Of a stretch of 64,000 nucleotides of DNA, positions 52,302 through 61,919 are shown one piece after another. The translations under genes were made by a program, and so were the position numbers. Under the pieces are notes generated by a model. That model was given only the letters and a program-made list of their open reading frames with translations, did no database searches and was not told where the DNA came from. This DNA comes from Eukaryota sp. TZLM1-RC. Its lineage: Eukaryota > Metamonada: BaSk clade. The stretch spans positions 3,224,001-3,288,000 of the forward strand of contig JAUPSS010000003.1 of the NCBI GenBank assembly GCA_040285825.1, in the 5' to 3' direction. Positions within the stretch are counted from its first letter, which is position 1. Each line of letters begins with the position of its first letter.

Positions 52302-52648
52302 GGAACAAATTAGTTACACTATTGCAGTATTTCAATTTGCTATAGTCAATTTAAGCTCAACGAGAAATTCTTTCAAATAAAAAAATTCACTATACTCACA
52401 AATACTATAATTACACAAATACAATAAATGAAAATGTAATTAAATTTGTTGTTTTCTCTACCCATATGTTACATGGAGAATTAAGCATTTGAACAGGGTA
52501 AATGTTTGGTTGAAGTTTTGGATATCATCCGAAGTGAAAAAGCATCTCCCACATCGACAGTAATTAAATCAATTTGAGTTTGTCTTGATGAAATCGTCAT
52601 TGTGGTTTAAAAGGAAGGATTTCAGATTCTGCCATTCTTGTTGCTTAC

Positions 52649-53697
52649 ATGCTCACCAAGACACAGATCAATCTCCTCATCATATATGTCATTTCAGGAC
52701 TATTTCAACCAGTGTTTATAGAATGGTTATCTGAACGAGGAGCTAACAAGCACAAAGAGACATTCATCTATTTACTACCCAATTTTCTATCTATGGCTAC
52801 TTGCTTTTGCTTTCCCTCTGTGATTAAATTTCTGAAGACAACAAAGAAACAGAGCTTAAAGGATGACCTAATCAATGAATCGTTACTAGAATCATTGGAA
52901 GATATCAAGCCTCGTCCTCAAATTCCCCATCTCAAGTTGTTTTCTGTTGCTGCTATCGATGTGTTCAGTCAAGCTCTCTGTTTCGCGGGTCTTTTGTTTG
53001 CTCACTCGCAGTTCTATACAATTATTTATTCGTCTTGCTCTGTTCACACTACCTGGCTCTCTCGAATACTACTTAAAAAGAAGTCACCTAAATTAAGATG
53101 GTTTGCTGTTTTTATTGTCACTGCTGGTCTTGCTGTCAGTGGTATTGGTAGTAAATGGGAAAGTGTTGAGGATATTGAAGTGCTAATTGGGATGATCATG
53201 ATTCTTGTAGGCTCTATCACCCATTCTTTAACGTTTGCTTTCCCTTTTCTTTATCTCATCCCAGCTATGTACTGTACGAATTGTTTATGAAGAACAAGCA
53301 GAACGCTCTACCCTCGCTAGTAGTTTGTTGCTTTAACGGTATGTATGCTTCTTTGATTGTCTTGGCTTGGGTTGTTGCCTATGTTGTTCCTCGATGGCAT
53401 GAACTGGTTGTGGTTCCTATTATAAATGCAGGATCAAACCCAAGAGATGTACTCTGGCTCTACACAGGCCTCTTCATCGTTGATGGAATTCATGCTTTTG
53501 CTTTCTATCTCTTAATTGGTAACATTGGAGCTGTCAGCACCGGCATTTGTAAGGGTGCAACTTCTGTCAGTGTTTTTGTCTCTTCTCATTTCCTCTTCTG
53601 TGCCACAGCCGCCTCTCAATGTTTCACTTATGCCAAGGGAGCTTCGTTAGGCATTGTGGTTAGTGGAGTACTCATGTACTCCTTTTCTAAAAAGTAG
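52649..53697 (+). CDS. SLC35/DMT-type membrane transporter, 32-nt intron
   Basis: Two frames join into a 338-residue protein after removal of a 32-nt GT-AG intron (53233-53264), giving SLTYVLYELFMKNKQ across the junction. About ten hydrophobic segments are visible, with the first half ending in GLAVSGIGSKW and the second with GAVSTGICKGATSVSVF and QCFTYAKGASLGIVVSGV. The two-fold arrangement and the end motif fit the drug/metabolite transporter superfamily, in which nucleotide-sugar transporters fall. Substrate is unknown. The location would be Golgi or ER if it is a nucleotide-sugar carrier. Confidence 0.7.
53233..53264 (+). other. 32-nt spliceosomal intron
   Basis: GTTTGC at the start and a pyrimidine-rich end with ATCCCAG. 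Removal restores one transporter frame, which otherwise stops at 53290. No other GT-AG pair nearby does this as well. Confidence 0.75.
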
Positions 53698-54034
53698 AAA
53701 TGTTTTTTATTAAGTGTTTTATTAAGTTTATTTTGCTGTTTATCGATTTAATAAATGTTTGTAGTTTTTTTTGTTTCAAAAGGGCACAGCTCTTGGCTTT
53801 TGCTTCATGCTTTTTTAGGAAAGAGTTCAATTTCGTGTGAACAATACTTGTCAATAGCTTAATCTAATGTAATCAAATGCCACTGCCACGTGACAAACAT
53901 TTCAAGTTCAATCATCAAAGTCAAAATAGCTGGATTAAAACAGCTTGAAACAAAACACACACAGAAATAAAATATTTACAAATACAATTACATAAAATAC
54001 AGTGAAAACTAATTAAATTTCCTTAACAAAATAA
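53698..54034. other. Intergenic region between converging genes
   Basis: About 340 bp, with AATAAA at 53750 after the transporter gene and AT-rich sequence. No other feature is visible. Confidence 0.4.
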
Positions 54035-56914
54035 TCACTTACGAGTCACTAAGGGGTTCAAAATCGTCTTGACTTTAAGAGACTTCTCTGAATACGATGT
54101 AAAAAGAAATTCAGGTTTTAATTCCAACGCCTCAGCTCGAAACCTCCTGAAACTTAGAACAATCAAATCTGATGGCTGCCCTGACTTGAGGGTCGAAAGG
54201 ATCAATGGGTTGAAACTAGCAGTTATTGGAGAAATTTTCAGCCCCCTCGCAATTAAATTTGATTGATTAAGATCGATTTGATTGTAATTAAATTCTGCAA
54301 TCATTTGATCATTCACATCATGGATGGCAACACGATTATAAATTCTCAACACAACAATGTCAGAAGAGCACAATCCATTCTCCTTATGCTCCCACAGCCT
54401 CAGCTTAAAACTGACTACCCCTCTTTCAATTGCAGTATTGATAGGTCTTAAATACAGCTCAGAAATCAAAACATGATTGGTTTGGCAGGTTATAAACTGC
54501 CCTTTCACCCCGTCACTTCTCACTGGAAGCACCTCTAATCTGATTGAGCAACCAATATCATCCACTCCAAGTTGTAAACTTAAAACATCATGCTCATCTT
54601 CTCCCAATTGAGAGAGAGAATTCTTCTTAATTAATTCTGATGAACCATTGGGGAAAATCCTTAGCCAAGAAAACAGAGATGGACCTTCCACACCACCAGC
54701 ATAGGTGTAGGAAAAGAAAACAGAAGAAGTGTGGAAAAATTTGGGAAATTTTGAACTTTTTTCAGGATTTTCGAGCTGATAATCGAAATATTTAGGCTTA
54801 CAGGGACTGACAACTGAGCTAACTTCCACATTTGACACGTCACCTATCGTCAGTACTGCATTGATTGAGAAACCGACATCAGAATTGATTGGGGTGTAAT
54901 TAATCACGGTTGATTGATTGACTTTGAAAGATTTGAGCCTTTTTAATTGTCGACCATTTTTTGATCGATATAGAGCTAGATTTACCACAGTTGATCCCTT
55001 CTCGAAAATTTCAATCTTAATAGCTGCTGGTTCACCTTCCAAAAGACCTGGATTAATCCACTGGTGTGATCCAGTGGTAATCCCTTCTGTGAAATTCTCA
55101 GGATCCAAATTTTGGTCACACAAATGATGATCATCAAGCGGTTCAAGATCCACCTCGTCAGGATTGACAAAAATTTCGACTGTAGACCCACAAACTGGGC
55201 AAAAATTTGGTGAAATGTAATATCCATGACAAGTATTGATCTCTTCTTCCAGACATGCAGGTAAGCAAAAAGAGCACAATTGGTGGCCACAAGTTAGAAA
55301 AGGGTCAGCTTCCGAAAGGAGATCAAAACACAGAGGACATGAAAATTTTGGAAAAAATGACAAGGGTTCATAATGACCAGTTTCAGCATCATAAAAAATT
55401 GATTGAATTAATTCTACAATCGAACCCACAACTGTGAAATCATCACAAACAAGATTAGAATTGATTGTAGTTGCCCAATCAAAAAGACAATCAAAATCAA
55501 AATCATTTGATTGATATTCACCACTGAATCTCAAAGGGAAACCATCAATCCATTTAGAATACTTTGGCGGAAGTTCCAGGCCATCAATCAGATCTGATTG
55601 ATCAGTCAATTGTCGACAACTGCCCAAAAAAGTGCTGACGTGATAAGAATAGTGAGTACATTTGGGTAATAAGCACTGTAGGTCTTTGTGACTACTAAAA
55701 CAAGGAAGAATAGCAATCAAAATCTTGATTAGAATTTTCAATGTTGGAATTAATTTCTGTTCAATAAAATAATTGGCCAAATAAGTAAAAAACGACAGGG
55801 TTGAATAGAGCTGGGTTTCAAGATTTGAAAAATTTAATGAATGAGTTGAAAAAGAAACAGTTTGGTAATGTAGTAAACTCTTTCCGATAATCAACTCTGC
55901 ATCAGTTTCCTTTGACAGATAAATAGAGCTCAATCGGGACAGCTCAGGAAATATTGGTCCATAATTGGCGAAAAATTCACATAGGCTACATAAATTTAGT
56001 TGAATGGATAAAATATTTGAATTTGGAATTTTGACTCCCTCCACAAACTGATCTCTATTCGTCACAAATTCGACAGATTCTGACAAGTAACGCCTCAAAT
56101 TTTGGCCAAATTTTAGGAAAAGATCAATATGATCCTCTGGACAGCTAGGCATTTCAAAGGCCAAAATTTGGGAAAAACTATTGGAAAGTGTATCTCCCTT
56201 ATCAAAGGCAACACAAAACTGCCTTCCCATCTCCTCTACTTCCTCTCCAACGCCTATTATAACCAATACCTTCTTAAGACCACCTCTGCTCACATGGAGA
56301 TGACACCTAGCCACGTCAGCGACCAAGTTGAATGTTTGAGTTGAGGTAACAGCGAAAGGGGATGCTAAGAGAACAATATCAGAGCTGTGAATTGCTATTC
56401 TGGCGAGATCAGGGGTCCATGTAGAACCAGAAACAGAGGAAAGAGTGGGGCAGATAGAAGAGAGAGAAGAAGGTTCAACATCTGTGATGAAAGGTTCAAT
56501 GGAGGTCAACACTAGAGAGAAAAGTCCAGACTTTACGTGAGAATGATGTAAATGAAACGATGCGGCTGTTTCTTCACTTGGAGGGTTAAATGAATTAGTA
56601 TCACCCAGATCAGAGCAAAGTTCGTTTAAGAGATCAATGCTATGTCTACGAGAGCCCATAACAACGCATGACACGACACGCTGAGAAAGGTTGGATAGCT
56701 CATGAACTGTATGATCATGATGAGGAATCACAGAACCATCAGTTGCGAGGCACACAGCATTAGGAATTGTGTAATGAATCTCCATTGTTGATGATGGAGA
56801 TGATTCTGATAGAGAAACATGTTTATTCTTTGGATGTAAACATAAGTTACAGAGAGTTTGATGGAACTTGTTGGGAGCGAAGCTGTTGATAACACAACAT
56901 TCACAGAGTTCCAT
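54035..56914 (-). CDS. Large RING-finger protein
   Basis: About 960 residues. I choose ATG 56914 (MELCECCVINSF), since the longer frame would overlap the divergent neighbour by 70 bp. Near the start lie CECC and CNLC cysteine pairs. Around residue 526-575 a RING is complete: CPLCFDLL, FLTCGHQLCSFC, then FCPVCG, so a ubiquitin-ligase role is likely. The part before it alternates helices and hydrophobic strands; VLVIIGVGEEVEEMGRQF hints at a nucleotide-fold or vWA-like segment but lacks clear metal or P-loop motifs. The C-terminal third is beta-rich. No intron. I do not recognise a named family. Confidence 0.7.
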   Translation of the reverse strand: MELCECCVINSFAPNKFHQTLCNLCLHPKNKHVSLSESSPSSTMEIHYTIPNAVCLATDGSVIPHHDHTVHELSNLSQRVVSCVVMGSRRHSIDLLNELCSDLGDTNSFNPPSEETAASFHLHHSHVKSGLFSLVLTSIEPFITDVEPSSLSSICPTLSSVSGSTWTPDLARIAIHSSDIVLLASPFAVTSTQTFNLVADVARCHLHVSRGGLKKVLVIIGVGEEVEEMGRQFCVAFDKGDTLSNSFSQILAFEMPSCPEDHIDLFLKFGQNLRRYLSESVEFVTNRDQFVEGVKIPNSNILSIQLNLCSLCEFFANYGPIFPELSRLSSIYLSKETDAELIIGKSLLHYQTVSFSTHSLNFSNLETQLYSTLSFFTYLANYFIEQKLIPTLKILIKILIAILPCFSSHKDLQCLLPKCTHYSYHVSTFLGSCRQLTDQSDLIDGLELPPKYSKWIDGFPLRFSGEYQSNDFDFDCLFDWATTINSNLVCDDFTVVGSIVELIQSIFYDAETGHYEPLSFFPKFSCPLCFDLLSEADPFLTCGHQLCSFCLPACLEEEINTCHGYYISPNFCPVCGSTVEIFVNPDEVDLEPLDDHHLCDQNLDPENFTEGITTGSHQWINPGLLEGEPAAIKIEIFEKGSTVVNLALYRSKNGRQLKRLKSFKVNQSTVINYTPINSDVGFSINAVLTIGDVSNVEVSSVVSPCKPKYFDYQLENPEKSSKFPKFFHTSSVFFSYTYAGGVEGPSLFSWLRIFPNGSSELIKKNSLSQLGEDEHDVLSLQLGVDDIGCSIRLEVLPVRSDGVKGQFITCQTNHVLISELYLRPINTAIERGVVSFKLRLWEHKENGLCSSDIVVLRIYNRVAIHDVNDQMIAEFNYNQIDLNQSNLIARGLKISPITASFNPLILSTLKSGQPSDLIVLSFRRFRAEALELKPEFLFTSYSEKSLKVKTILNPLVTRK

Positions 56915-56970
56915 GATCGCTTCAAATCTGACTGTGTGGAAAGTTTCCTTAAAAAATTGGTTGGTGCCAA
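56915..56970. promoter_or_regulatory. 56-bp bidirectional promoter region
   Basis: Only 56 bp separate the chosen start codons of the divergent RING gene and the 314-residue gene. Both must be driven from this stretch or from inside the neighbour's coding region. No TATA box is obvious. Confidence 0.4.
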
Positions 56971-57915
56971 ATGGCTGAATCTCTATGTCCATCTGAAATA
57001 TTATCCTTTTTGAAGACCCACTCTGGACATTGTTATCCACAAAAACAATTCATCAAAGCTTTCAATAGTCGTAACTGTGCTTATTTCACTAATATCAATA
57101 CAAACCTAGCCAAGATATGGCTTCAAAAACTATCCACATCCCCTTGTCCTTATCTGGACCAGCTCTCTTCTGATGAGATCATCCTTACCACCCTTTCACA
57201 CTCCCGCTACCCCCGTATTCTTAAGTTTTCTTCTTGTTTTGAAGAGATTTTGTTGGTTTATGCCTGGTTAGTCCATCTTCTTGATCTACTCTTCTCAAAC
57301 CCTGAACACAGAACCTTTCTTAACGTGTCTTCAGCTTTGCCTCACTGTGAAAGTCTTTCCGAATTTCTTCAATCCACACCAGATTCCATTAACTCACTTT
57401 GGTGCCGTTTCCATAACTCGTTGAAGACCTTGTCCATAGCAGCAAGACCTCACAAAGGAGTTCAACAATTAGCTAATGAAACAAGGATTGCAAAAGCTTA
57501 TCTCTTTGAATTAGCCAATGGAAAAGAAGTACCTTTTGTTACTGATTCTTTTATTTTGTTTTGGAAGGAAATTGGTCTCATCTTGCGTAAAGTGGAAACT
57601 TTGAGTTTTGGTTTATATGGGAAGTCCTACGAAGTCTTGCCCTCCACGTCAGCACTTTCCGTTTTTGATCAGGAATTAGACGTTATGATTAGAGAGTTGG
57701 AGGACAATTTGGGGGAAGTTGAGTGTAATCAGAGTGATTCAATCAATCATGATGACCTTACCATTGATGAGGTTGAGGGTCAAATTCCTTCTATTTTTGA
57801 CCTTGCTATTGACCTTTGTAATTGTGACTTCGTTTTTCCAGAGGATGAGTTCTTTGAAAATCAGCAAATTGCGCTAGAAGATTTATTAAAGTGTAATAAC
57901 ATTAAAATTATTTAA
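56971..57915 (+). CDS. Unknown helical protein
   Basis: 314 residues from ATG 56971. It is mostly helical, with a well-conserved-looking middle (ARPHKGVQQLANETRIAKAY, then LFELANGKEVPFVTD) and an acidic C-terminal third. No membrane segment, no cofactor motif. It shares its promoter with the RING gene and converges on the next gene with 20 bp between stops. I do not recognise it. Confidence 0.6.
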   Translation: MAESLCPSEILSFLKTHSGHCYPQKQFIKAFNSRNCAYFTNINTNLAKIWLQKLSTSPCPYLDQLSSDEIILTTLSHSRYPRILKFSSCFEEILLVYAWLVHLLDLLFSNPEHRTFLNVSSALPHCESLSEFLQSTPDSINSLWCRFHNSLKTLSIAARPHKGVQQLANETRIAKAYLFELANGKEVPFVTDSFILFWKEIGLILRKVETLSFGLYGKSYEVLPSTSALSVFDQELDVMIRELEDNLGEVECNQSDSINHDDLTIDEVEGQIPSIFDLAIDLCNCDFVFPEDEFFENQQIALEDLLKCNNIKII

Positions 57916-57935
57916 AAAAGAAATTTAATTGTAAT

Positions 57936-59402
57936 TTAAATTAAAAAAGGGTTTTTCGTTAATTCCATTTGCTGCTGAAATTCTGGTTTAAAACAATTAA
58001 TTTGACATTTTTTGGTCAACCTTTGGTGAACTTCTCTACTTATTAATGAATTCGTAATATCTTTGCATTGGCTTAAATCTATATCACTTCCTGAATTAAT
58101 TATAAAGGAATATAAAAATTCAACACTTCCCCATTTAACTATATTATTTTCAGAGCTGAACAATTTGTTTAATGTTATTGAGATATTTGGTAGTAATTCC
58201 TGTCTGTCTTTGGGATGAATTGAGTGACAATTAATCAAATATTTGATTGACTCTGTGTCTGACATGGATTTGATCTCATCATTATCTTTTGCTGAAATTT
58301 TTGACATGTCATCCATATGTCGTTGACAAGACAAGCTCAATTCTGCATTTGATTGTTCTTGACTAAATTGGTACAACTGCCTAATCAATGTGCAATGACC
58401 AAGTGTAAAAGGAATGTAGTCCAATGATTGGGTCAGAATTCTCAAGAAGTCACGTGAAATACTATCCAAATTGATTGAAATTGATTGGTGAGCTATAGGG
58501 ATGATTTTGGAAAGAAGAAGAACTAAACTATATTTGGCTGGTGGTTTACAATCAAAATGATTGTTCATCAACCAATCAATCAATAATCTTGCAAGTTCAT
58601 TGCTTTTCTCAGCCACTTTTCCTAACGCAATTCCATTACAAATAGAAATTTTGAAAGAAGGGTGAAATATATGATTAATTACTTTTCCTAATAATTTTTT
58701 CTCTCTTGTCAATAAATTAATACTACAATTAATAAAATTATCAATACTTTGTGGGTTTGGATCAGCAACTAATGCAGAAACCAACAATTCATATTGAATT
58801 TTGTAACTTAGTTTGATTTCACCTATACTGTTGAAGTTGGTGATGAAAAGTAACACCAATCTGCTTGAATTTTCAAAGTATTCTCTAGTTAAAAAAGGGG
58901 ATTGGCAAAATATTAAATACCGAGGGTACTTGACAAAGCACTGTAAAGCACTGATGATAGACTTATCCAAATCTGAAGAGTTCCACCCAGAACACTCAGC
59001 CAATGCCTCTATAAAGGGAAGTAACTTCGCACTGTGTGGTGTACAAACGGCAAAGAGTCTTCGTACTAGATCTGCGGTTCGTGTGACTAGGAATCTGATG
59101 AGTGTAATATATTGGGGGTTGGAAGCTTGACACAATTGAATGGTATTAAGAGAGATAGATGAAATGGCCCTTGTTAGAAGATCAGTGGATATTGAAAAGG
59201 AAGCGGCATGTTTGCATAGTTTGTGGTAGATGGTGTTGATGGCTAGAGGATGAAGTTCTGGGCGTTGACAGATGTAGAGCAGGAGAGAAAATGCATCATT
59301 AGGTTCTAATTGATCAATCGCGTTGGTGAGAGAAAGAAGTGACTCATGTGTAACATCATGTGCAAGAACTGAGTTGGCAAGTTCAAGAACGTGGTTCATC
59401 AA
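57936..59402 (-). CDS. Unknown HEAT/ARM-like helical protein
   Basis: 488 residues from ATG 59402 (a second ATG follows directly). The whole length is amphipathic helices in repeat-like pairs, such as HESLLSLTNAIDQLEPNDAF, SALQCFVKYPRYLIF and DFLRILTQSLDYIPFTLGH, typical of a helical-repeat scaffold. No catalytic motif. No intron. Function not known. Confidence 0.6.
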   Translation of the reverse strand: MMNHVLELANSVLAHDVTHESLLSLTNAIDQLEPNDAFSLLLYICQRPELHPLAINTIYHKLCKHAASFSISTDLLTRAISSISLNTIQLCQASNPQYITLIRFLVTRTADLVRRLFAVCTPHSAKLLPFIEALAECSGWNSSDLDKSIISALQCFVKYPRYLIFCQSPFLTREYFENSSRLVLLFITNFNSIGEIKLSYKIQYELLVSALVADPNPQSIDNFINCSINLLTREKKLLGKVINHIFHPSFKISICNGIALGKVAEKSNELARLLIDWLMNNHFDCKPPAKYSLVLLLSKIIPIAHQSISINLDSISRDFLRILTQSLDYIPFTLGHCTLIRQLYQFSQEQSNAELSLSCQRHMDDMSKISAKDNDEIKSMSDTESIKYLINCHSIHPKDRQELLPNISITLNKLFSSENNIVKWGSVEFLYSFIINSGSDIDLSQCKDITNSLISREVHQRLTKKCQINCFKPEFQQQMELTKNPFLI

Positions 59403-59630
59403 CTACAGTTCAATGGAGGACACGAATTAAACACTAGTCAATCTGCAGGGAAACAATGATATTGATACTGTAATCACCATATACAAGTTGCAGAATTTCC
59501 CGAATTGAATTTGGGTAATTGCATTATTTGTGAGTACAGGGAATTTTATTATTTGAAAGAATTTCTCGTTAAGCGCAAATTGACTATAGCAAATTGAAAT
59601 ACTGTAATATTGTAACTAATTTTTTCCAAA
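59403..59630. other. Flank between the helical-repeat gene and the inverted arm
   Basis: From about 59555 onward this matches 52302-52390 in reverse, the sequence that follows the LINE-flanking repeat on the left side. The rest is AT-rich promoter region of the helical-repeat gene. Confidence 0.5.
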
Positions 59631-61248
59631 AATTGAAAAACATCGAAAAAATAATATCGAAATCTGCTCTTTACAATCTGTAGCAATGATGGATTCGAAA
59701 GCAGAAAATTGTACCAAAAAATGCTTTCAAATTATTATGCGTTCCACCATTTTCCACATGCCTTACATCACTCTCAACCATCTTCAAGAGGGACAAAAAT
59801 CCGATAAATCAAGTTTCTACAGCTTGAAGAAGTTCTGAAACTCTGGATTTACCAAAACAAACAGCTTGTAAAGGAATTGACTCAAAATCTCACTGGCTGA
59901 GAGTAAGTTTAAGATGACAGTAATGTACAACTTACAATTAGAGAAAGTAATTGTGATAACAACCACCAGCAATTCTGCAATAAACAGTGGCACAAAAAAC
60001 AACAAAGTTAAATTACATTTTTATTAAGCAGAAAATGTTCAAAAACACTTGCTAAAACAAAAAACATTTACGACAAACAGGAGAATAAGAATCAGCTCCA
60101 CCAATAAGTTCAACTTCCTTAGATGCAACTAAACGTTGACTATAAGGAGCAAAATTGCCACATTTACACTTTGAATGAAGCAAATGGATAGAATCAGCAA
60201 CAGCAATCAAATCCAAAACGTTATCAAAAGCTTTCCTTTCAAAAGTGCCAGACAAAGCAGAGACCAGAACGGTGAAACCTTGCTCAACCCAAGACCTTGC
60301 TAAATCAATATCGGCATAAAACTGACCTTCATCAATTCCAATGACAGTTGGTTTTAACCTAGAAATCTCAGGACAAGCATCTTTGAGTTTGTGGACAGGG
60401 AGAGCTTGGATTGAATCTCCATCATGTGTGACAAGGGCACAACTATCGGAATAGCGGACATCTTTAGCATACTTCAAAACCAAAACATTCTCGCCATTGT
60501 TAGCGAGTTTCCTACAGTGGTTAATCATGGAAGTTGTCTTGCCGGCAAACATTGGACCTAAAAACAAAACGAGGTTTCCACTTGCAGTTCTTGAATGGCA
60601 CTTTCTACAACTTGGTTCAAATGCATCTGGGTGAGGATGTATTTGAGAGAGTGGTCGCTTTAGTGAACAACTTTTAGAAAAAGGCGCTGTGGCTCCACAT
60701 TGGCATTTTCCATGGCACAGATGGATGAACGAATCCACAACAGGTATCAGTGCAGTTACTGAGGGAAAATGTGTCATGTTAAATGATGAATTGAGAGCAG
60801 TTATTAAAACATGTTTACCTTTCTTGGCGAGCGAATCTGCAAAATCAGCTACATTGTCGAAGAAGTGGGCATTGTCAATAGCAATCACATCGGCATTGAA
60901 AACCTTTGCTGCAACTGTTTGTAGCGAAGAGCACGTGAGAGCCATAAAACGATCACCTTTGTGTGACTGTAATAAAGCTTTCTTTAGAGAGACAGAATCC
61001 TTATCAAAACTGAGAAGTTCACACTGCTTATTTGAATCAGCTAGTGAATGAAGTCTGTTAAGGAGCCAGGATGTCTTTCCAGAAAACATGGGCCCACATG
61101 CCAGTTCGATGAATCCGCTCATAACCTTGAATCATGGTGAAAATCCAGGCAGTAGGATTTGGTTGAGATTTGAAAATTGTAATGTTGAGAAAAATTGTTG
61201 TTTCCAACAAGATTTCACCATGAATGACATCTCTCTACAAAAGTTCAC
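59630..61248. repeat. Right arm of the inverted duplication
   Basis: Reverse copy of 48524-50145 with few differences. It ends at 61248, ten codons or so into the SET gene (MNDISLQKFT), and there it is joined to a LINE fragment. This copy of the SET gene is therefore only a stub. Confidence 0.9.
60052..61122 (-). CDS. Fused double thymidine kinase, copy 2
   Basis: 356 residues with the same two-domain layout as copy 1 (N-terminal half with IDNAHF, C-terminal half with IDEGQF), and as far as I can see identical in protein sequence. The whole promoter of the SET/TK pair is included in the duplication, so both copies can be expressed. Identity suggests a recent event or ongoing conversion between the arms. 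Confidence 0.85.
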   Translation of the reverse strand: MSGFIELACGPMFSGKTSWLLNRLHSLADSNKQCELLSFDKDSVSLKKALLQSHKGDRFMALTCSSLQTVAAKVFNADVIAIDNAHFFDNVADFADSLAKKGKHVLITALNSSFNMTHFPSVTALIPVVDSFIHLCHGKCQCGATAPFSKSCSLKRPLSQIHPHPDAFEPSCRKCHSRTASGNLVLFLGPMFAGKTTSMINHCRKLANNGENVLVLKYAKDVRYSDSCALVTHDGDSIQALPVHKLKDACPEISRLKPTVIGIDEGQFYADIDLARSWVEQGFTVLVSALSGTFERKAFDNVLDLIAVADSIHLLHSKCKCGNFAPYSQRLVASKEVELIGGADSYSPVCRKCFLF

Positions 61249-61766
61249 TACAATAACTATTTTGCTGGTTTAATTATTCAACAAGAATTACTCAACAAAA
61301 TTGGTCTTAGTCTTAACTTATTTAAATGTGTTTTAGTTTCAAATTCTCCTATTTCAACAATAGATGATGGAATTGAAATTCAAACCAAGTTAGATTCATC
61401 TGATGCAATTCGTCATCTAGGTTATTTTTTAGGCAATAATGACGAAATCTCCAAACAAATATTTAAACAATTGAATATTATGTCTGAAAAATTGACCAAA
61501 TGATGAAATTGGATGTAAAGAAACATATCAAAATTACCATTCCAAGACTTTGTTGCAGTTTCAACTTTAATTATATATTTCGATCTACAAATCGTCTTAT
61601 CTCTACAAAAAAAGTCAATGAATTACGTGCAAAAGTTCTGTCTCAATTACTGGGATGTAAAATGTTCCAACTTCTTGATCATGCTTATCTTAGTCCACGT
61701 TATGGCGGTTTAGGTTGGACTATTAGCATCTATTCTTACTTCATGTGCTTTTATTGGTCGATGAGT
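61249..61766 (+). mobile_element. LINE fragment (family A)
   Basis: The plus strand has TIDDGIEIQTKLDSSDAIRHL-like text with shifts, then MKLDVKKHIKITIPRLC and LRAKVLSQLLGCKMFQL, matching 28370-28760 of the family-A LINE. It is cut on the left by the end of the inverted arm and on the right at GGTCGATG by the next element. Confidence 0.7.
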
Positions 61767-61919
61767 TGGCGCCCTAAGGCTTATATAATATGAATGGAAA
61801 ATAAATCAGACTTTTCTTTACTACAATAGACTTTAGGCAACAATAATTATTGGCCATTTTAAAGTCAAAAGGTATACCATAACTTCAGCATTAGTAAACA
61901 TCCCCAGGCACTTTACAGC

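Noticed and set aside
56915-57040. Longer N-terminus for the RING protein starting at 57040
   Set aside because: It would overlap the coding start of the divergent 314-residue gene by 70 bp. The Cys-rich start at 56914 is more protein-like.
60689-61051. 120-residue frames antisense to both thymidine kinase genes
   Set aside because: They recur only because the thymidine kinase gene is duplicated; no family resemblance.
61770-61790. TGGCGCCC as a classical tRNA primer site
   Set aside because: It lies inside the putative short LTR and before the conserved ATAATTATTGG motif, not directly after an LTR end.
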